A stretch of DNA of 64,000 nt from Acidobacteriota bacterium (GCA_013289835.1 JABCZG010000009.1:102053-166052), one strand, 5' to 3'. Shown: positions 9,853 to 18,870, numbered from the stretch's first letter. Notes: generated from the sequence alone by a model not told the origin. Numbers and translations are program-made.

Positions 9853-10791
9853 ATGAAACGCATGGCTTGTGCTCTTGCAATTCTCGTATTCTGCATGGCC
9901 GCTCCCGCGAGCGATCCGCCCAAGCGTCCTCGCATCTCTGGCATCGCGTACGTGCGAATACTAGTGACAAATCTTGACAAAGCGAGGGAATTCTATTCCC
10001 TGGCGCTCAGTCCGATTTCCCCTCCGGTTAGCACGCAAACTCCATGCGACTGGTGCGAGCGGGCACCTATTTTTCCTGCATTCGGGCCGAAACGACTTGG
10101 TCCAATCGAACTCGAAACCTTGCCTTCGCAAGGTGCCGCCAGCTCTTTGAAAGAAGTTGCTTTCACTACGGACGATGCCACGAAACTACGAGACTTCCTG
10201 AAGAAGAACCACGTTGCTACGGAGAAACTGACCAAGTGTGGTGAGGACCCCTGCTTTAGCGTGTCCGATCCGGAAAATCATCGGCTCGTCTTCGTGCAAA
10301 GGATCACTCATCCCCCGATCGAGATTCCGGGAGCGTACTCGTCCGTTGCTATCAGCGAACCGATCATTCACGTCGGATTTGTTGTTCGTGACCGCGCCGC
10401 CGAAGATCGCTTCTACAAGGACATTCTCGGCTTCCACCTCTACTGGCAAGGGGGCAGGAAGGACGACGAAACCGACTGGGTGAACATGCAAGTCCCCGAC
10501 GGGACCGACTGGATCGAATACATGCTCAACGTCCCCGCCAACGCCGACCATCACACACTCGGCGGGATGAACCACATCGCGCTCGGCGTCCCAGACATTC
10601 ACGCCGCGGAAGCGCAACTTCGCAAGAACGGTTGGACCGGCACCGAAGAGCCCAAAATCGGCCGCGGCGGCAAATGGCAGCTCAATCTCTACGACCCCGA
10701 CGACACGCGGGTCGAACTCATGGAATTCACGCCCGTGCAAAAACCCTGTTGTTCCGAATATACCGGCCCGCACCCTGGTCCCAACCGGTGA
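9853..10791 (+). CDS. Exported two-domain VOC (glyoxalase-fold) protein, paralogue 1
   Basis: 312 residues with a signal peptide (ACALAILVFCMAAPAS) and two vicinal-oxygen-chelate modules, about residues 28-150 and 165-295. The second module is better conserved (HVGFVVRDRAAEDRFYKDI, then HIALGVPDIHAAEAQL and YDPDDTRVELMEF), and these strands usually supply His/Glu metal ligands. The first module has a CxxC (C65-D-W-C68). The C-terminus carries PCCSEYTGPHPGP. It is the first of three tandem paralogues, so local duplication is likely. Predicted periplasmic. Substrate and reaction are unknown. Confidence 0.88.
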   Translation: MKRMACALAILVFCMAAPASDPPKRPRISGIAYVRILVTNLDKAREFYSLALSPISPPVSTQTPCDWCERAPIFPAFGPKRLGPIELETLPSQGAASSLKEVAFTTDDATKLRDFLKKNHVATEKLTKCGEDPCFSVSDPENHRLVFVQRITHPPIEIPGAYSSVAISEPIIHVGFVVRDRAAEDRFYKDILGFHLYWQGGRKDDETDWVNMQVPDGTDWIEYMLNVPANADHHTLGGMNHIALGVPDIHAAEAQLRKNGWTGTEEPKIGRGGKWQLNLYDPDDTRVELMEFTPVQKPCCSEYTGPHPGPNR

Positions 10792-10877
10792 TGCATTTCC
10801 CAAACAATCTCGCCCCATGTCAAAATTGTTCGAGCACCAAATGAACCGGGTGGACGTGAAAGTTCTGAGGTCATAGA

Positions 10878-11810
10878 ATGAGAAGGACCGCATTGCTGCT
10901 AACGAGTTTGCTGCTCTGCTGCGCGGTTGTTGCGAAGCGCATCCCGCCGAAGCGCCCGCGCATTCTAGGCATTGCCGGCGCGACGATTCTTGTTTCCAAC
11001 GTGGCCGACGCTCGCAATTTTTACCTGAAACTCATCGACCCAAATCACGTCTGCAACTATTGCGAGCAAGCTCCCGCGCGATTTCTGTTTCTTCCCAACG
11101 GCCAGCGCATCACCCTCGAAAAAGCGCCCGACCCTCTTCCTGCAAATCTTCTCGGCGAAGTTTCTCTCCTCACCGAAGACCTCGAAGGCTTCAAACGATA
11201 TTTCCATGCCAACAAAATTGAGTTCGGCGAAGTCCGGCAAAAGCGAGGCGGCGAGCTCATCCGTATCGTGCTTCAGGATCCCGAAGGACATCACATTTCG
11301 ATCACCGACTCCTATCACTTAGCCAACGCCGACGATCTGAGCGCCGGCCTGCCCCCTTCGCACGCGCGCAATTCGGTTCGCATCATTCACGCCGGCTTCA
11401 TCGTCAACGACCGCGCCGCCGCCGATCACTTCTACCAGGATGTTCTCGGCTTCCATCTCTACTGGCACGGCGGCATGAAGGACGACGAAACCAGTTGGGT
11501 CGCCATGCAAGTTCCCGATGGCACCGACTGGGTCGAATACATGCTCAACATCTCGCCCACCGCCGATAAACGCACACGCGGCGTCATGAATCACATCTCT
11601 CTTGGCGTCCCCGACATCCACGCCATCCAAGCACAAATCGTGAAAGCTGGCGTCAAACTCACCGAACAACCCCAAATCGGCCGCAACGGCAAATGGCAGC
11701 TCAATCTCTACGACGCCGATGCCACCCGCGTCGAATTCATGGAATTTACGCCCGTCCAAAAACCGTGCTGCTCCGAATTCGCCGGCGCGCATCCAGGGCC
11801 TCACCCGTGA
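10878..11810 (+). CDS. Exported two-domain VOC protein, paralogue 2
   Basis: 310 residues, closely similar to the preceding gene. It has a signal peptide (MRRTALLLTSLLLCCAVVAK), a first VOC module with a CxxC (C59-N-Y-C62), and a second module with HAGFIVNDRAAADHFYQDV and MNHISLGVPDIHAIQAQI. The C-terminal motif PCCSEFAGAHPGP is shared. The gap to the upstream gene is 86 bases. Metal-ligand positions in module two appear kept, so an active oxygenase, isomerase or lyase is possible, but the chemistry cannot be assigned. Confidence 0.88.
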   Translation: MRRTALLLTSLLLCCAVVAKRIPPKRPRILGIAGATILVSNVADARNFYLKLIDPNHVCNYCEQAPARFLFLPNGQRITLEKAPDPLPANLLGEVSLLTEDLEGFKRYFHANKIEFGEVRQKRGGELIRIVLQDPEGHHISITDSYHLANADDLSAGLPPSHARNSVRIIHAGFIVNDRAAADHFYQDVLGFHLYWHGGMKDDETSWVAMQVPDGTDWVEYMLNISPTADKRTRGVMNHISLGVPDIHAIQAQIVKAGVKLTEQPQIGRNGKWQLNLYDADATRVEFMEFTPVQKPCCSEFAGAHPGPHP

Positions 11811-11835
11811 CATACTTTCACGCGCATCTCATTCC

Positions 11836-12747
11836 ATGACAGAATCTCTTGCCACTCCAATGAATCGCATCGTCCTCTTTGTGGTCATTGTTCTAGCTGG
11901 CCTTTCGCTCGGCGCGCAAGAGGAACCCCTGCGTCCAAGAATCTACGGCATCGGCTGGGTTCGCCTGCGCGTCACCAATCTTGAAAAGGCAAAGCACTTC
12001 TACGAGGACATCCTGCAACTGAAGGAGTTTCCGAACAAGTGTTTTACGCCATCTGCCGTCTGCTTGTGGATTAACGAGACACAAAAGCTGGAACTTGTAC
12101 CCACTTCCTCCCCAGATGACAAGGGTGGTTTAGACCTTGTGGGGTTCTTTACGGTCGACCTCAAGAAAATGCGCCGCTACCTGTATTCGCAAGGGCTGAT
12201 GCCGGGCGAAATCGTACAAAATGAAAGGCAATACTTTGAAATGCGGGATTTTGAGGATCACCGCATCGCCTTCGAATCAGCATTCGAAAACCTTGGAAAC
12301 GTATTCTCGCCTGTTAGCTCAAAGATCCTTCATGCTGGTTTCGTCGTCCGCGATATCTGCAAGGAAGATAAGTTCTACAAGGACATCCTCGATTTCGAAC
12401 TCTATTGGTACGGCGGGTTCCAGGATCAGGACGTCGATTGGTACGAAATCCAGGCTCCCGATGGCTTCGAATGGATCGAATACATGCTCAACATCCCCGC
12501 GAACGCCGACCACAAAGAACTCGGCGTGCAGAATCATTTTTCCCTCGGCGTGAAAGATGCCCAAGCCGCCGCGGTCCAATTGCGCAAAAATGGTCTGAAC
12601 TCGTTCGACGGTCCGGAAATCGGCCGCGACGGAAAAAATAGTCTCGACGCCTACGACCCCGACGGCACACGCGTCGAAATCATGGAGTTCACGCCGACGC
12701 AAACTCCCTGCTGCCGTCCCTACACCGCGCCACATCCAAAACCATGA
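11836..12747 (+). CDS. Exported two-domain VOC protein, paralogue 3
   Basis: 303 residues from the ATG at 11836; an ATG at 11860 (MNRIVLF) is an equally reasonable start for the signal peptide. It is the most diverged of the three. The first module has Cys at 69 and 76 instead of a CxxC. The second has HAGFVVRDICKEDKFYKDI and NHFSLGVKDAQAAAVQL. The terminal PCCRPYTAPHPKP keeps the CC and HP elements. The stop overlaps the ATG of the next gene, so the two are translationally coupled. Confidence 0.87.
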   Translation: MTESLATPMNRIVLFVVIVLAGLSLGAQEEPLRPRIYGIGWVRLRVTNLEKAKHFYEDILQLKEFPNKCFTPSAVCLWINETQKLELVPTSSPDDKGGLDLVGFFTVDLKKMRRYLYSQGLMPGEIVQNERQYFEMRDFEDHRIAFESAFENLGNVFSPVSSKILHAGFVVRDICKEDKFYKDILDFELYWYGGFQDQDVDWYEIQAPDGFEWIEYMLNIPANADHKELGVQNHFSLGVKDAQAAAVQLRKNGLNSFDGPEIGRDGKNSLDAYDPDGTRVEIMEFTPTQTPCCRPYTAPHPKP

Positions 12748-13880
12748 CCCCTCGGTTCCCTCTTCTCCGTGTCCTCTGCGCTCTCTGTGTTCTCTGCGTA
12801 AATTTCTTTTGCCTTTTTTCTTCCCCCGCCCAAAATCTCGACAAGCCGCTCACAAACATCGATGAAGACATCACCGCCTTCGCCTTCGACTCCACCGGCC
12901 GCATCGTCTACGCCACGCATCGCGGCTTCAAAACCAAGCTCTACGATCTTGAACACGACGACATCTGGCTCCAGGAATCCAACGGAAAGAAGCGCCGCCT
13001 CCTCGAAGGCCAAAAATTCAACCGCGGCAATCAACCCTTCAGCTATATCGTCGATTCCTTCCGCTGGTCTCCCAACGGCCACCTGATTCTTGCCCAGCTT
13101 CTCACTACCACCGTCGTCGACGAGTCCGGCAAAACCGAAGACAGCTTTATGACTTTGCTTCTCGACGATAGCGGCCACGAAATCCGCATCGCGAAAGGCG
13201 ACAGCGTACTCCCCGACGCCGCCAACGCTGCGTGGACCTCCGACAATGCCGGCATCGTCTACCTCTCCGAAGCGGTCAAGCCTCGCCAGCTCTTCTCCAT
13301 GAAATTCACGCGCCTCGCCACCGGCTCCATGCCCTCCTTCTACGAAGGCCGCACTTTCCTTGACGTCGCGTGGATGCCCACGATGACCTTCGCCATCGCC
13401 GTCGAACAGGATCACGGCAGAACCGGCCCGCCCCGCCTCCAGCGACTTGACCTTTTTAGTGACACGGATAAAGAGCTCGCCACGCTTGACGGCTATCAAG
13501 GCGGCATCAGCGTCTCGCCCAGCGGCAGGCTGGTCGCGTATTTTATTGACCGTGAAATTCTGGAAGTCCGCGATCTCGCCTCACCGAATCGCGTAGCGCG
13601 CCTTCGGGTCGGCCTCGGCGTCTTTCAATGGTCCCCCGACGAAAAGCGCATTGTCCTCAAGCGCGCCATCGAAAAAAAATCCGGTGATCTCGTCTACTTC
13701 GACGTCCCGCCTCTCGCCGTTCCGCCCAATGCCCACGACATCCCCGTAACGCAACCACCGGCCGTCTCACTCCTCCATAGCATAACGTTCCGCGAATTCG
13801 CCATCTCTCCCGACAGCCGCTTCCTCGCCGTAGTGGCCCCCGGCAAACGCAACCTCCTAGTATTCCCCTTTCCCCACTAG
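12744..13880 (+). CDS. Exported beta-propeller (WD40/TolB-like) protein
   Basis: 378 residues with repeated blade-like segments such as ITAFAFDSTGRIVYATHRG, DSFRWSPNGHLILAQ, GGISVSPSGRLVAYF, FQWSPDEKRIVLKR and FAISPDSRFLAVVAPG. These fit a six- or seven-bladed propeller. The N-terminal signal peptide (LRVLCALCVLCVNFFCLF) is encoded by a copy of the dispersed CTCTGTG/CTCTGCG repeat. The start overlaps the end of the third VOC gene (ATGA). The coupling suggests it works with the exported VOC proteins, for example as a binding or scaffold partner, but this is inference. No catalytic motif is seen. Confidence 0.8.
   Translation: MTPRFPLLRVLCALCVLCVNFFCLFSSPAQNLDKPLTNIDEDITAFAFDSTGRIVYATHRGFKTKLYDLEHDDIWLQESNGKKRRLLEGQKFNRGNQPFSYIVDSFRWSPNGHLILAQLLTTTVVDESGKTEDSFMTLLLDDSGHEIRIAKGDSVLPDAANAAWTSDNAGIVYLSEAVKPRQLFSMKFTRLATGSMPSFYEGRTFLDVAWMPTMTFAIAVEQDHGRTGPPRLQRLDLFSDTDKELATLDGYQGGISVSPSGRLVAYFIDREILEVRDLASPNRVARLRVGLGVFQWSPDEKRIVLKRAIEKKSGDLVYFDVPPLAVPPNAHDIPVTQPPAVSLLHSITFREFAISPDSRFLAVVAPGKRNLLVFPFPH
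12761..12820 (+). repeat. Dispersed CTCTGTG-type repeat, copy 2 (encodes a signal peptide)
   Basis: Contains gtcctctgcgctctctgtg, then ttctctgcgtaaatttctt and a T-rich tail. It lies in frame inside the 5' end of the beta-propeller gene and supplies its hydrophobic, Cys-rich signal core. Confidence 0.8.
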
Positions 13881-13899
13881 TCAGTTCGCTGTTCTGTTT

Positions 13900-13972
13900 T
13901 TTCTTCTCTGCGGCCTCTGCGTCTCCTCTTCTCTTACTCTGCGTTAAATCCTTTTCTTCTTTCCTTCCTCCG
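13900..13972 (+). repeat. Dispersed CTCTGTG-type repeat, copy 3 (intergenic)
   Basis: Between convergent genes. Reads ttcttctctgcggcctctgc, then tctcctcttctcttactctg and gttaaatccttttcttc, the same consensus as the other copies with the T-rich end. Confidence 0.7.
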
Positions 13973-13973
13973 C

Positions 13974-14016
13974 AAAAAAAAACAATGGCCCGCGCAACAT
14001 CGCCACGCGGGCCATT
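13974..14016 (-). terminator. Rho-independent terminator of the M28 peptidase gene
   Basis: On the minus strand an 11-bp perfect stem (AATGGCCCGCG with CGCGGGCCATT, 11-base loop) is followed by TG and a run of nine T. It lies 17 bases past the stop codon of the peptidase gene. On the plus strand the hairpin is not followed by T, so it serves the minus strand. Confidence 0.88.
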
Positions 14017-14032
14017 TCCGCAATTCCCATTC

Positions 14033-15631
14033 CTACTGCGCAAACCGCCTGAAAAAACTGTCTGCCTTCCACTGCGGCCGCTGCCCCGCATCCGCTGCGC
14101 GCAGCGCCAATTTCTCCAGTATCGCGTTGAACTGCGCCGCTCCGACCAAATCCACCGGCTGGTTTACGTCATCCGCCGGCCCGTGGTATCTCTCCTTGTA
14201 CCAATCATTGAATTTCTTTTCCTCCGGCGTTCCCGGCAGCCAACCAAACTTGAACGCCAGCGACGGCACTCCCTTTCGAATGAAGCTGTACTGATCGCTT
14301 CGAATGAACCGGTTGTGATCCGGCTGCTTGTCCGCCTGCACTTGCACGCCCGCGGACTCGCAAACCGTTCGAATGTCGTCCCCCAACGACGATTCCCCGA
14401 GCCCCTGCACTTCGAGATATTTCAGCGGAAACAGCGGCAAGTACATATCCATATTCAAATCCGCCACAATGTTTTTTCCATCCACCGTCGGATGCTCCGC
14501 AAAATATCTCGATCCCAGCAACCCCTTCTCTTCTCCAGTGACCGCCAAAAACAAAACCGACCGCTTCGGCTTCGCTCCCGATTCCTTCATCGCCCGCGCC
14601 ACTTCAATCAACGATGCAATCCCCGACGCATCATCCATCGCCCCGTTATAAATCTTGTCGCCGTTCACTGGCACTCCGATGCCCAGGTGATCGAGGTGCG
14701 CGCTGATCACCACATATTCTTTACTTAGCGCCGGATCGCTGCCCTTCAACACGCCCACCGTGTTTTGCGATTTCGTCTCCGAAGTCTTCACCGCTACCCG
14801 CGCCTTGATCGTCACCGCCAGCGGAAATCGCGGCAGCGGCTTGTCCGCATTCACCGCATCCAGCACTTCCTGAAACGAATGGCCGCTCCCCGCAAAAAGG
14901 CTTTCCGCGTGAGCCGGGTTGAACACCATCGCGACCGGCAGGCTTGGTTCTCCCGCCGCTGCGAGATCGCTCAATTCCATTCGCGGCTCCAGCCGCGCGC
15001 CCGCCGTCCGCGACCACGGGACCTCTGCCGCCTTCGGATTCGCAATCGAGATGGACCCGATCGCTCCAATTTTCTTCAACGCCTTAAGACGCTCGTCGCG
15101 CGATTGAAAATGCGCCTTCACCCCCGACGGCATGTTTCCCGGCCCGCCGCTAATGTAAATGACGAACTTCCCTTTGGCATCCAGCCCCGCAAAATCGTCG
15201 TAGTTCTGCTCCGGCACGCTCAATCCGTAACCCGCAAACACCGCCGGCGCCGAGATCGCCGCATTCCCGTCTGCATGTGGAACGAAAAACGCGTCCTCGC
15301 CCAGCTGCAGTTCTTGCGTCTTGGTCTCCATTGCTAGCGAAATCGAGGATTGACTCTCATCCGTTTGCGCCACTTTGAAGTGCACCGGCTGCGAGAAGCC
15401 GTCCACGCCTGCCGGTTGCAAACCAGCATTCTTGAATTCTTTCGTGACGTACGCCGCGGCCAATTCAAATCCCGCGCTGCCCACGTCGCGCCCTTCCAGC
15501 TTGTCGTCCGCCAGATACTGGACATGCGCCCACCAGCGTTTTCCGAGCGCCTCCCAATCCGGCGCAGCGGCCATTGCCGCTACCGCACCGAACAAGCTGA
15601 AACACACCAAACACTTTCCGGAAAGCTTCAT
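14033..15631 (-). CDS. Exported M28-family zinc metallopeptidase with PA-like insert
   Basis: 532 residues with a signal peptide (CLVCFSLFGAVAAMAAAP). The middle (about 110-270) looks like a PA domain inserted between the N-terminal part and the catalytic core. The M28 core has the co-catalytic zinc ligands in the expected blocks: SAHLDHLG (His), NGAMDDASG (bridging Asp), VTGEEKGLLGS (general base and ligand Glu) and LNMDMY (Asp). A late His probably completes the set. The enzyme is an aminopeptidase or carboxypeptidase acting outside the cytoplasm. It is transcribed alone, with its own terminator downstream and a gap at its start. Confidence 0.93.
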   Translation of the reverse strand: MKLSGKCLVCFSLFGAVAAMAAAPDWEALGKRWWAHVQYLADDKLEGRDVGSAGFELAAAYVTKEFKNAGLQPAGVDGFSQPVHFKVAQTDESQSSISLAMETKTQELQLGEDAFFVPHADGNAAISAPAVFAGYGLSVPEQNYDDFAGLDAKGKFVIYISGGPGNMPSGVKAHFQSRDERLKALKKIGAIGSISIANPKAAEVPWSRTAGARLEPRMELSDLAAAGEPSLPVAMVFNPAHAESLFAGSGHSFQEVLDAVNADKPLPRFPLAVTIKARVAVKTSETKSQNTVGVLKGSDPALSKEYVVISAHLDHLGIGVPVNGDKIYNGAMDDASGIASLIEVARAMKESGAKPKRSVLFLAVTGEEKGLLGSRYFAEHPTVDGKNIVADLNMDMYLPLFPLKYLEVQGLGESSLGDDIRTVCESAGVQVQADKQPDHNRFIRSDQYSFIRKGVPSLAFKFGWLPGTPEEKKFNDWYKERYHGPADDVNQPVDLVGAAQFNAILEKLALRAADAGQRPQWKADSFFRRFAQ

Positions 15632-15650
15632 CGCTCTCTCCTCAACAAAA

Positions 15651-16130
15651 CTAAAGATGGAATGGTAGCAAAACTCGGGACTTCAGTTTTTTTAATCTTC
15701 GGCGATGCTCAACCAGAATGCAGGAATCCTCGATGACCATTAGCCCCGCCGCCCGCGCTTTCTCCGCCGCAGTTTCGTGTTCAATTCCCTGCTGCATCCA
15801 CACGACTCTCGCGCCGACGCGGATCGCGCTGTCCACCACCGGTGGCACTTCTTCGGAGCGCCGGAAAACATTCACGATATCTATTTTATCCGGCACGTCC
15901 TCCACCCGCGCGTAACTCTTCTCTCCCAGCACTTCCGTCTCGTTCGGATTCACCGGAATAATTCGGTAGCCCGCATCCTTCATGTACTCCGTTACGCCGT
16001 AGCTCGGACGCGCGGGATTCGAAGACAAACCGACCACCGCGATGGTCTTGCAGTTTTTCAAGATTTCCGTAATAGGGTCGGCGCCAGTGTTCGTTGCAAA
16101 GTCGGCGCAATTCGGTAGGAGCACTCTCAT
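15651..16130 (-). CDS. CoA-binding domain protein (YccU-type)
   Basis: 159 residues of a single Rossmann-like CoA_binding_2 domain: KTIAVVGLSSNPARPSYGV, YRIIPVNPNETEVLG, DIVNVFRRSEEVPPVV and VVWMQQGIEHETAAEKA. I choose the ATG at 16130 because its first bases overlap the hisC stop (ATGA), the usual coupled arrangement; the frame is open to 16193 but that part lies inside hisC. Proteins of this type are thought to bind CoA or a related nucleotide, and their cellular role is not established. Confidence 0.9.
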   Translation of the reverse strand: MRVLLPNCADFATNTGADPITEILKNCKTIAVVGLSSNPARPSYGVTEYMKDAGYRIIPVNPNETEVLGEKSYARVEDVPDKIDIVNVFRRSEEVPPVVDSAIRVGARVVWMQQGIEHETAAEKARAAGLMVIEDSCILVEHRRRLKKLKSRVLLPFHL

Positions 16131-17257
16131 CGCGTTGCGAATTCGCTCTTTCCGGCGCGCTTCGTCAGAATCTGTGACATTGCCAAGAGGCATTTGTCAT
16201 TCTCTTCCGCGGTTCCGACTGAAATGCGAATGGCTTCCGGAAGTCCCATCCAACCAAGGGGCCGCACAATCACTCCCTTATGAAGCAGCTCGTCGCTGAT
16301 TTCCTTGGCTTCCGGTCCGACGGGGATGAATAAGAAATTCGTTTCGCTCGGCACGGGTCGCAGTCCCAGCTTCGTCAATCCCGCGCTCAACCGCGAGCGC
16401 TCGGTTGCGTTAGTTTCGATGCAACGTGTTACGTGTTCTTGATCATCCAGCGCCGCCAGCGCTGCGGCTTGCGCCACGCCAGAAGTATTGAATGGTGTTT
16501 TCAGTTTGTTCATCGCCGTAACCAACTCCGGCTGTCCGATGGCGTAGCCGATGCGCAGCCCCGCCAGCCCGTACACTTTCGAAAACGTGCGCAGGATCAG
16601 CAAATTCTTTCGTTTGTGATACGCCGCCTCGGAGTGCCGCAGGTCCACACTCAATGCGTAATGGATGTAGGCCTCATCGAGCACTACCAGCACGCCGTCA
16701 GGAACACCGCCCAGAAATTCGTCGAATTGTTTCGCGTCGAAGGCCGTCCCTGTGGGATTGTTCGGATTCGCCAGATAGACTATCGCGGTTTTCGGCGTGA
16801 TGGCCTTCACCATTGCTTTCAGATCAAACGTGAAGTTGCGCTGCGGCACAAGCACCAGCTCCGCGCCGCTGGCGCGTATCGCCACCGAAAATGGCGCGTA
16901 GCTCCCTACTGACGTCAATCCCTGCAAGCCCGCTCGCAACAAAACGCGCGAAGCGAGGTCAATAATTTCGCTCGACCCGAGCCCAACAAAAATCTCTTCC
17001 GGCGTTACTCCGCGCAACACCGCCAGTTTGTGCCGCAGTGCGTGTGTTCCGCCGTCTGGATAGCGATTTGAATCGCCCAGCACCGCGCGCGCCGCTTCCA
17101 TCGCTTTGGGAGACGGCCCCAGCGGATTTTCATTCGATGCGAGCTTCACCGCGTGAATCTTCAGCTCGCGCTCGACTTCCTCAATGGGTTTTCCCGGAAC
17201 GTAAAAGGGAAGGCCGCGAATATAATCCGGAATCAGCTCTTCGATTGTGCGTGTCAT
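16127..17257 (-). CDS. hisC: Histidinol-phosphate aminotransferase
   Basis: PLP-dependent fold-type I aminotransferase converting imidazole acetol-phosphate and Glu to histidinol-phosphate. It has 376 residues. Motifs: KLASNENPLGPSPKA near the N-terminus, YLANPNNPTGTAF, VLDEAYIHYA, and the PLP-lysine block RTFSKVYGLAGLRIGY. A purine-rich AGAAGAG precedes the ATG. It stands apart from other his genes, between a pseudouridine synthase and a CoA-binding protein, so it might also serve aromatic amino-acid transamination. Confidence 0.94.
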   Translation of the reverse strand: MTRTIEELIPDYIRGLPFYVPGKPIEEVERELKIHAVKLASNENPLGPSPKAMEAARAVLGDSNRYPDGGTHALRHKLAVLRGVTPEEIFVGLGSSEIIDLASRVLLRAGLQGLTSVGSYAPFSVAIRASGAELVLVPQRNFTFDLKAMVKAITPKTAIVYLANPNNPTGTAFDAKQFDEFLGGVPDGVLVVLDEAYIHYALSVDLRHSEAAYHKRKNLLILRTFSKVYGLAGLRIGYAIGQPELVTAMNKLKTPFNTSGVAQAAALAALDDQEHVTRCIETNATERSRLSAGLTKLGLRPVPSETNFLFIPVGPEAKEISDELLHKGVIVRPLGWMGLPEAIRISVGTAEENDKCLLAMSQILTKRAGKSEFATR

Positions 17258-17329
17258 CTCTTCTAGTTTACTTCTCCATTGGTTTTGCCGCCAATCCGAG
17301 GCTCACGGTTGGTAGCCATTTACTTACTG

Positions 17330-18055
17330 TCACAGGCTTTTCAATTGCGCTACTTCCCTCACCGTCAGCGACCGAACTTTCCCAGGAGGAACGTCCAACA
17401 CCAACGGCCCCAGCTGCACGCGCTTGATTTTCTCCACCAGAAACCCCACCCGTTCAAACATCCGCCGAATCTGCCGATTCCTGCCCTCGATCAAAATCAC
17501 CTCGTACCAAGGATTCGCACCATCCTCCGCCAGTCGTATTTTCGCCGGAGAGGTTTTCACCTTTGTTCCATCTTCCAACTCAATCGTGATTCCCGCTCGC
17601 AAACGATCGAGCGCGCGCTCGTCCGGCTTCCCGCTGATTTTCACCAGATATGTTTTCGGCACGTGGGAACCGGCTTTCATCAGCTTCTGCGCCAGCGCTC
17701 CGTCATTCGTCATCAACAGCAATCCCTCGCTGGCGTAATCCAGCCGCCCCACCGGATAAACGCGCTCCGGAACTTTTTTCATTAGCTCCATGACTGTCGG
17801 GCGCCCTTCGGGATCGTTCACCGTGGTCACATACCCTTTCGGCTTGTGCAGCAGAAAATAGAGCAGCCGCTCTTTGCTCTTCAGCGGCTTCCCATCCACG
17901 CAAATCACGTCGCCTTCCGGATCGGCTTTCGTGCCTTGCTCCGTCACCACTTTTCCATTGAGCGTTACGCGCCCCGCCGCAATAATCTCTTCCGCCTTGC
18001 GCCGCGACGCGATTCCGCTCGCCGCCATAATTTTCTGGAGTCTCTCCAAACCCAT
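17330..18055 (-). CDS. RluB/RsuA-family pseudouridine synthase
   Basis: 241 residues: an S4 RNA-binding domain (LQKIMAASGIASRRKAEEII, residues 5-24) followed by the catalytic domain. The catalytic motif is canonical, VGRLDYASEGLLLMTNDG, with D106 as the nucleophilic Asp. The later GRNRQIRRMFERVG block is also typical. The usual target is 23S U2605 (RluB), commonly encoded near scpAB as here. It lies 15 bases downstream of a second, divergent copy. Confidence 0.93.
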   Translation of the reverse strand: MGLERLQKIMAASGIASRRKAEEIIAAGRVTLNGKVVTEQGTKADPEGDVICVDGKPLKSKERLLYFLLHKPKGYVTTVNDPEGRPTVMELMKKVPERVYPVGRLDYASEGLLLMTNDGALAQKLMKAGSHVPKTYLVKISGKPDERALDRLRAGITIELEDGTKVKTSPAKIRLAEDGANPWYEVILIEGRNRQIRRMFERVGFLVEKIKRVQLGPLVLDVPPGKVRSLTVREVAQLKSL

Positions 18056-18070
18056 TCTGCGTGGATACCT

Positions 18071-18808
18071 TTACGCTCTCTTCGCTTCCTTGCGCACGTG
18101 CTCGGACTTCAACAATTTCTCCGCTTCCTTCTTCTCTATTAACCGATATCTTCCCCGCGGTATTCCCTCGACCGACAACGGCCCTAGCCCGATGCGTTTC
18201 AACTTTTCCAGCGGATGTTTTCCCTTGAACATCAACCGCCGCAGCGTTTCATTCTTGAAATCCTTCATCCGGATTTCATACCAGAAATTCGCCGCGCGCC
18301 CGCGCGTGGCGTCCGGCTGCCGTACCGTTTGCATTCGCGCGCCAATCTCTTTTCCAAGCCGCTCCAAATCCGGCAGCGTCAGCATGCCTTTCACTTTCGC
18401 GTGATAGACCTGTTCGAGGTGCGCCCAATTCTTCAGCATCTCCGCGGCCAGGTCGCCGTCATTCGTCAAAAACACCAGCCCCGACGCGGCATACTCCAGA
18501 TTCCCCACCGGGTACACGCGCTCCGGCAATCCGCGCAAACAATTCCGCAGCGTCTTGCGCCCCTCTGGGTCCGCCATCGTGGCCACCACTTCCGGTGGCT
18601 TGTTTAACACAATGTAGACGCGACGCTCCTCCCCGCCCACAATTTTTCCGGCCGCCTCAATCCTGTCTTTTCCGGCGTCCGCCTTTGTCCCTAGCTCCCG
18701 CACCACGCGCCCATTCAGGCGCACCTGCCCGCTCAAGATCAACTGTTCCGCATGCCGCCGCGAAGCTATACCCGCCCGCGCAATAATCTTCTGCAGTCTC
18801 TCTTCCAT
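18071..18808 (-). CDS. Second RluB/RsuA-like pseudouridine synthase, catalytic Asp replaced by Glu
   Basis: 246 residues from the ATG at 18808, which follows an A/G-rich stretch and gives the family N-terminus MEERLQKIIARAGIASRRHA. The longer frame to 18970 is not supported. It has an S4 domain and a pseudouridine synthase fold (KPPEVVATMADPEGR, LTNDGDLA). In the active-site motif the usual GRLD is VGNLEYAASG: the Arg is Asn and the catalytic Asp is Glu105 (codon GAG). It may be inactive, altered, or an RNA-binding chaperone. It is probably a duplicate of the neighbouring gene and forms an operon with it and scpAB. Confidence 0.88.
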   Translation of the reverse strand: MEERLQKIIARAGIASRRHAEQLILSGQVRLNGRVVRELGTKADAGKDRIEAAGKIVGGEERRVYIVLNKPPEVVATMADPEGRKTLRNCLRGLPERVYPVGNLEYAASGLVFLTNDGDLAAEMLKNWAHLEQVYHAKVKGMLTLPDLERLGKEIGARMQTVRQPDATRGRAANFWYEIRMKDFKNETLRRLMFKGKHPLEKLKRIGLGPLSVEGIPRGRYRLIEKKEAEKLLKSEHVRKEAKRA

Positions 18809-18870
18809 TTTCTCTTTCTTATCTTTTTTTTCGTTCCTTCTTGTCGGCGCTATGTAGGGCTGCTCTTCAA

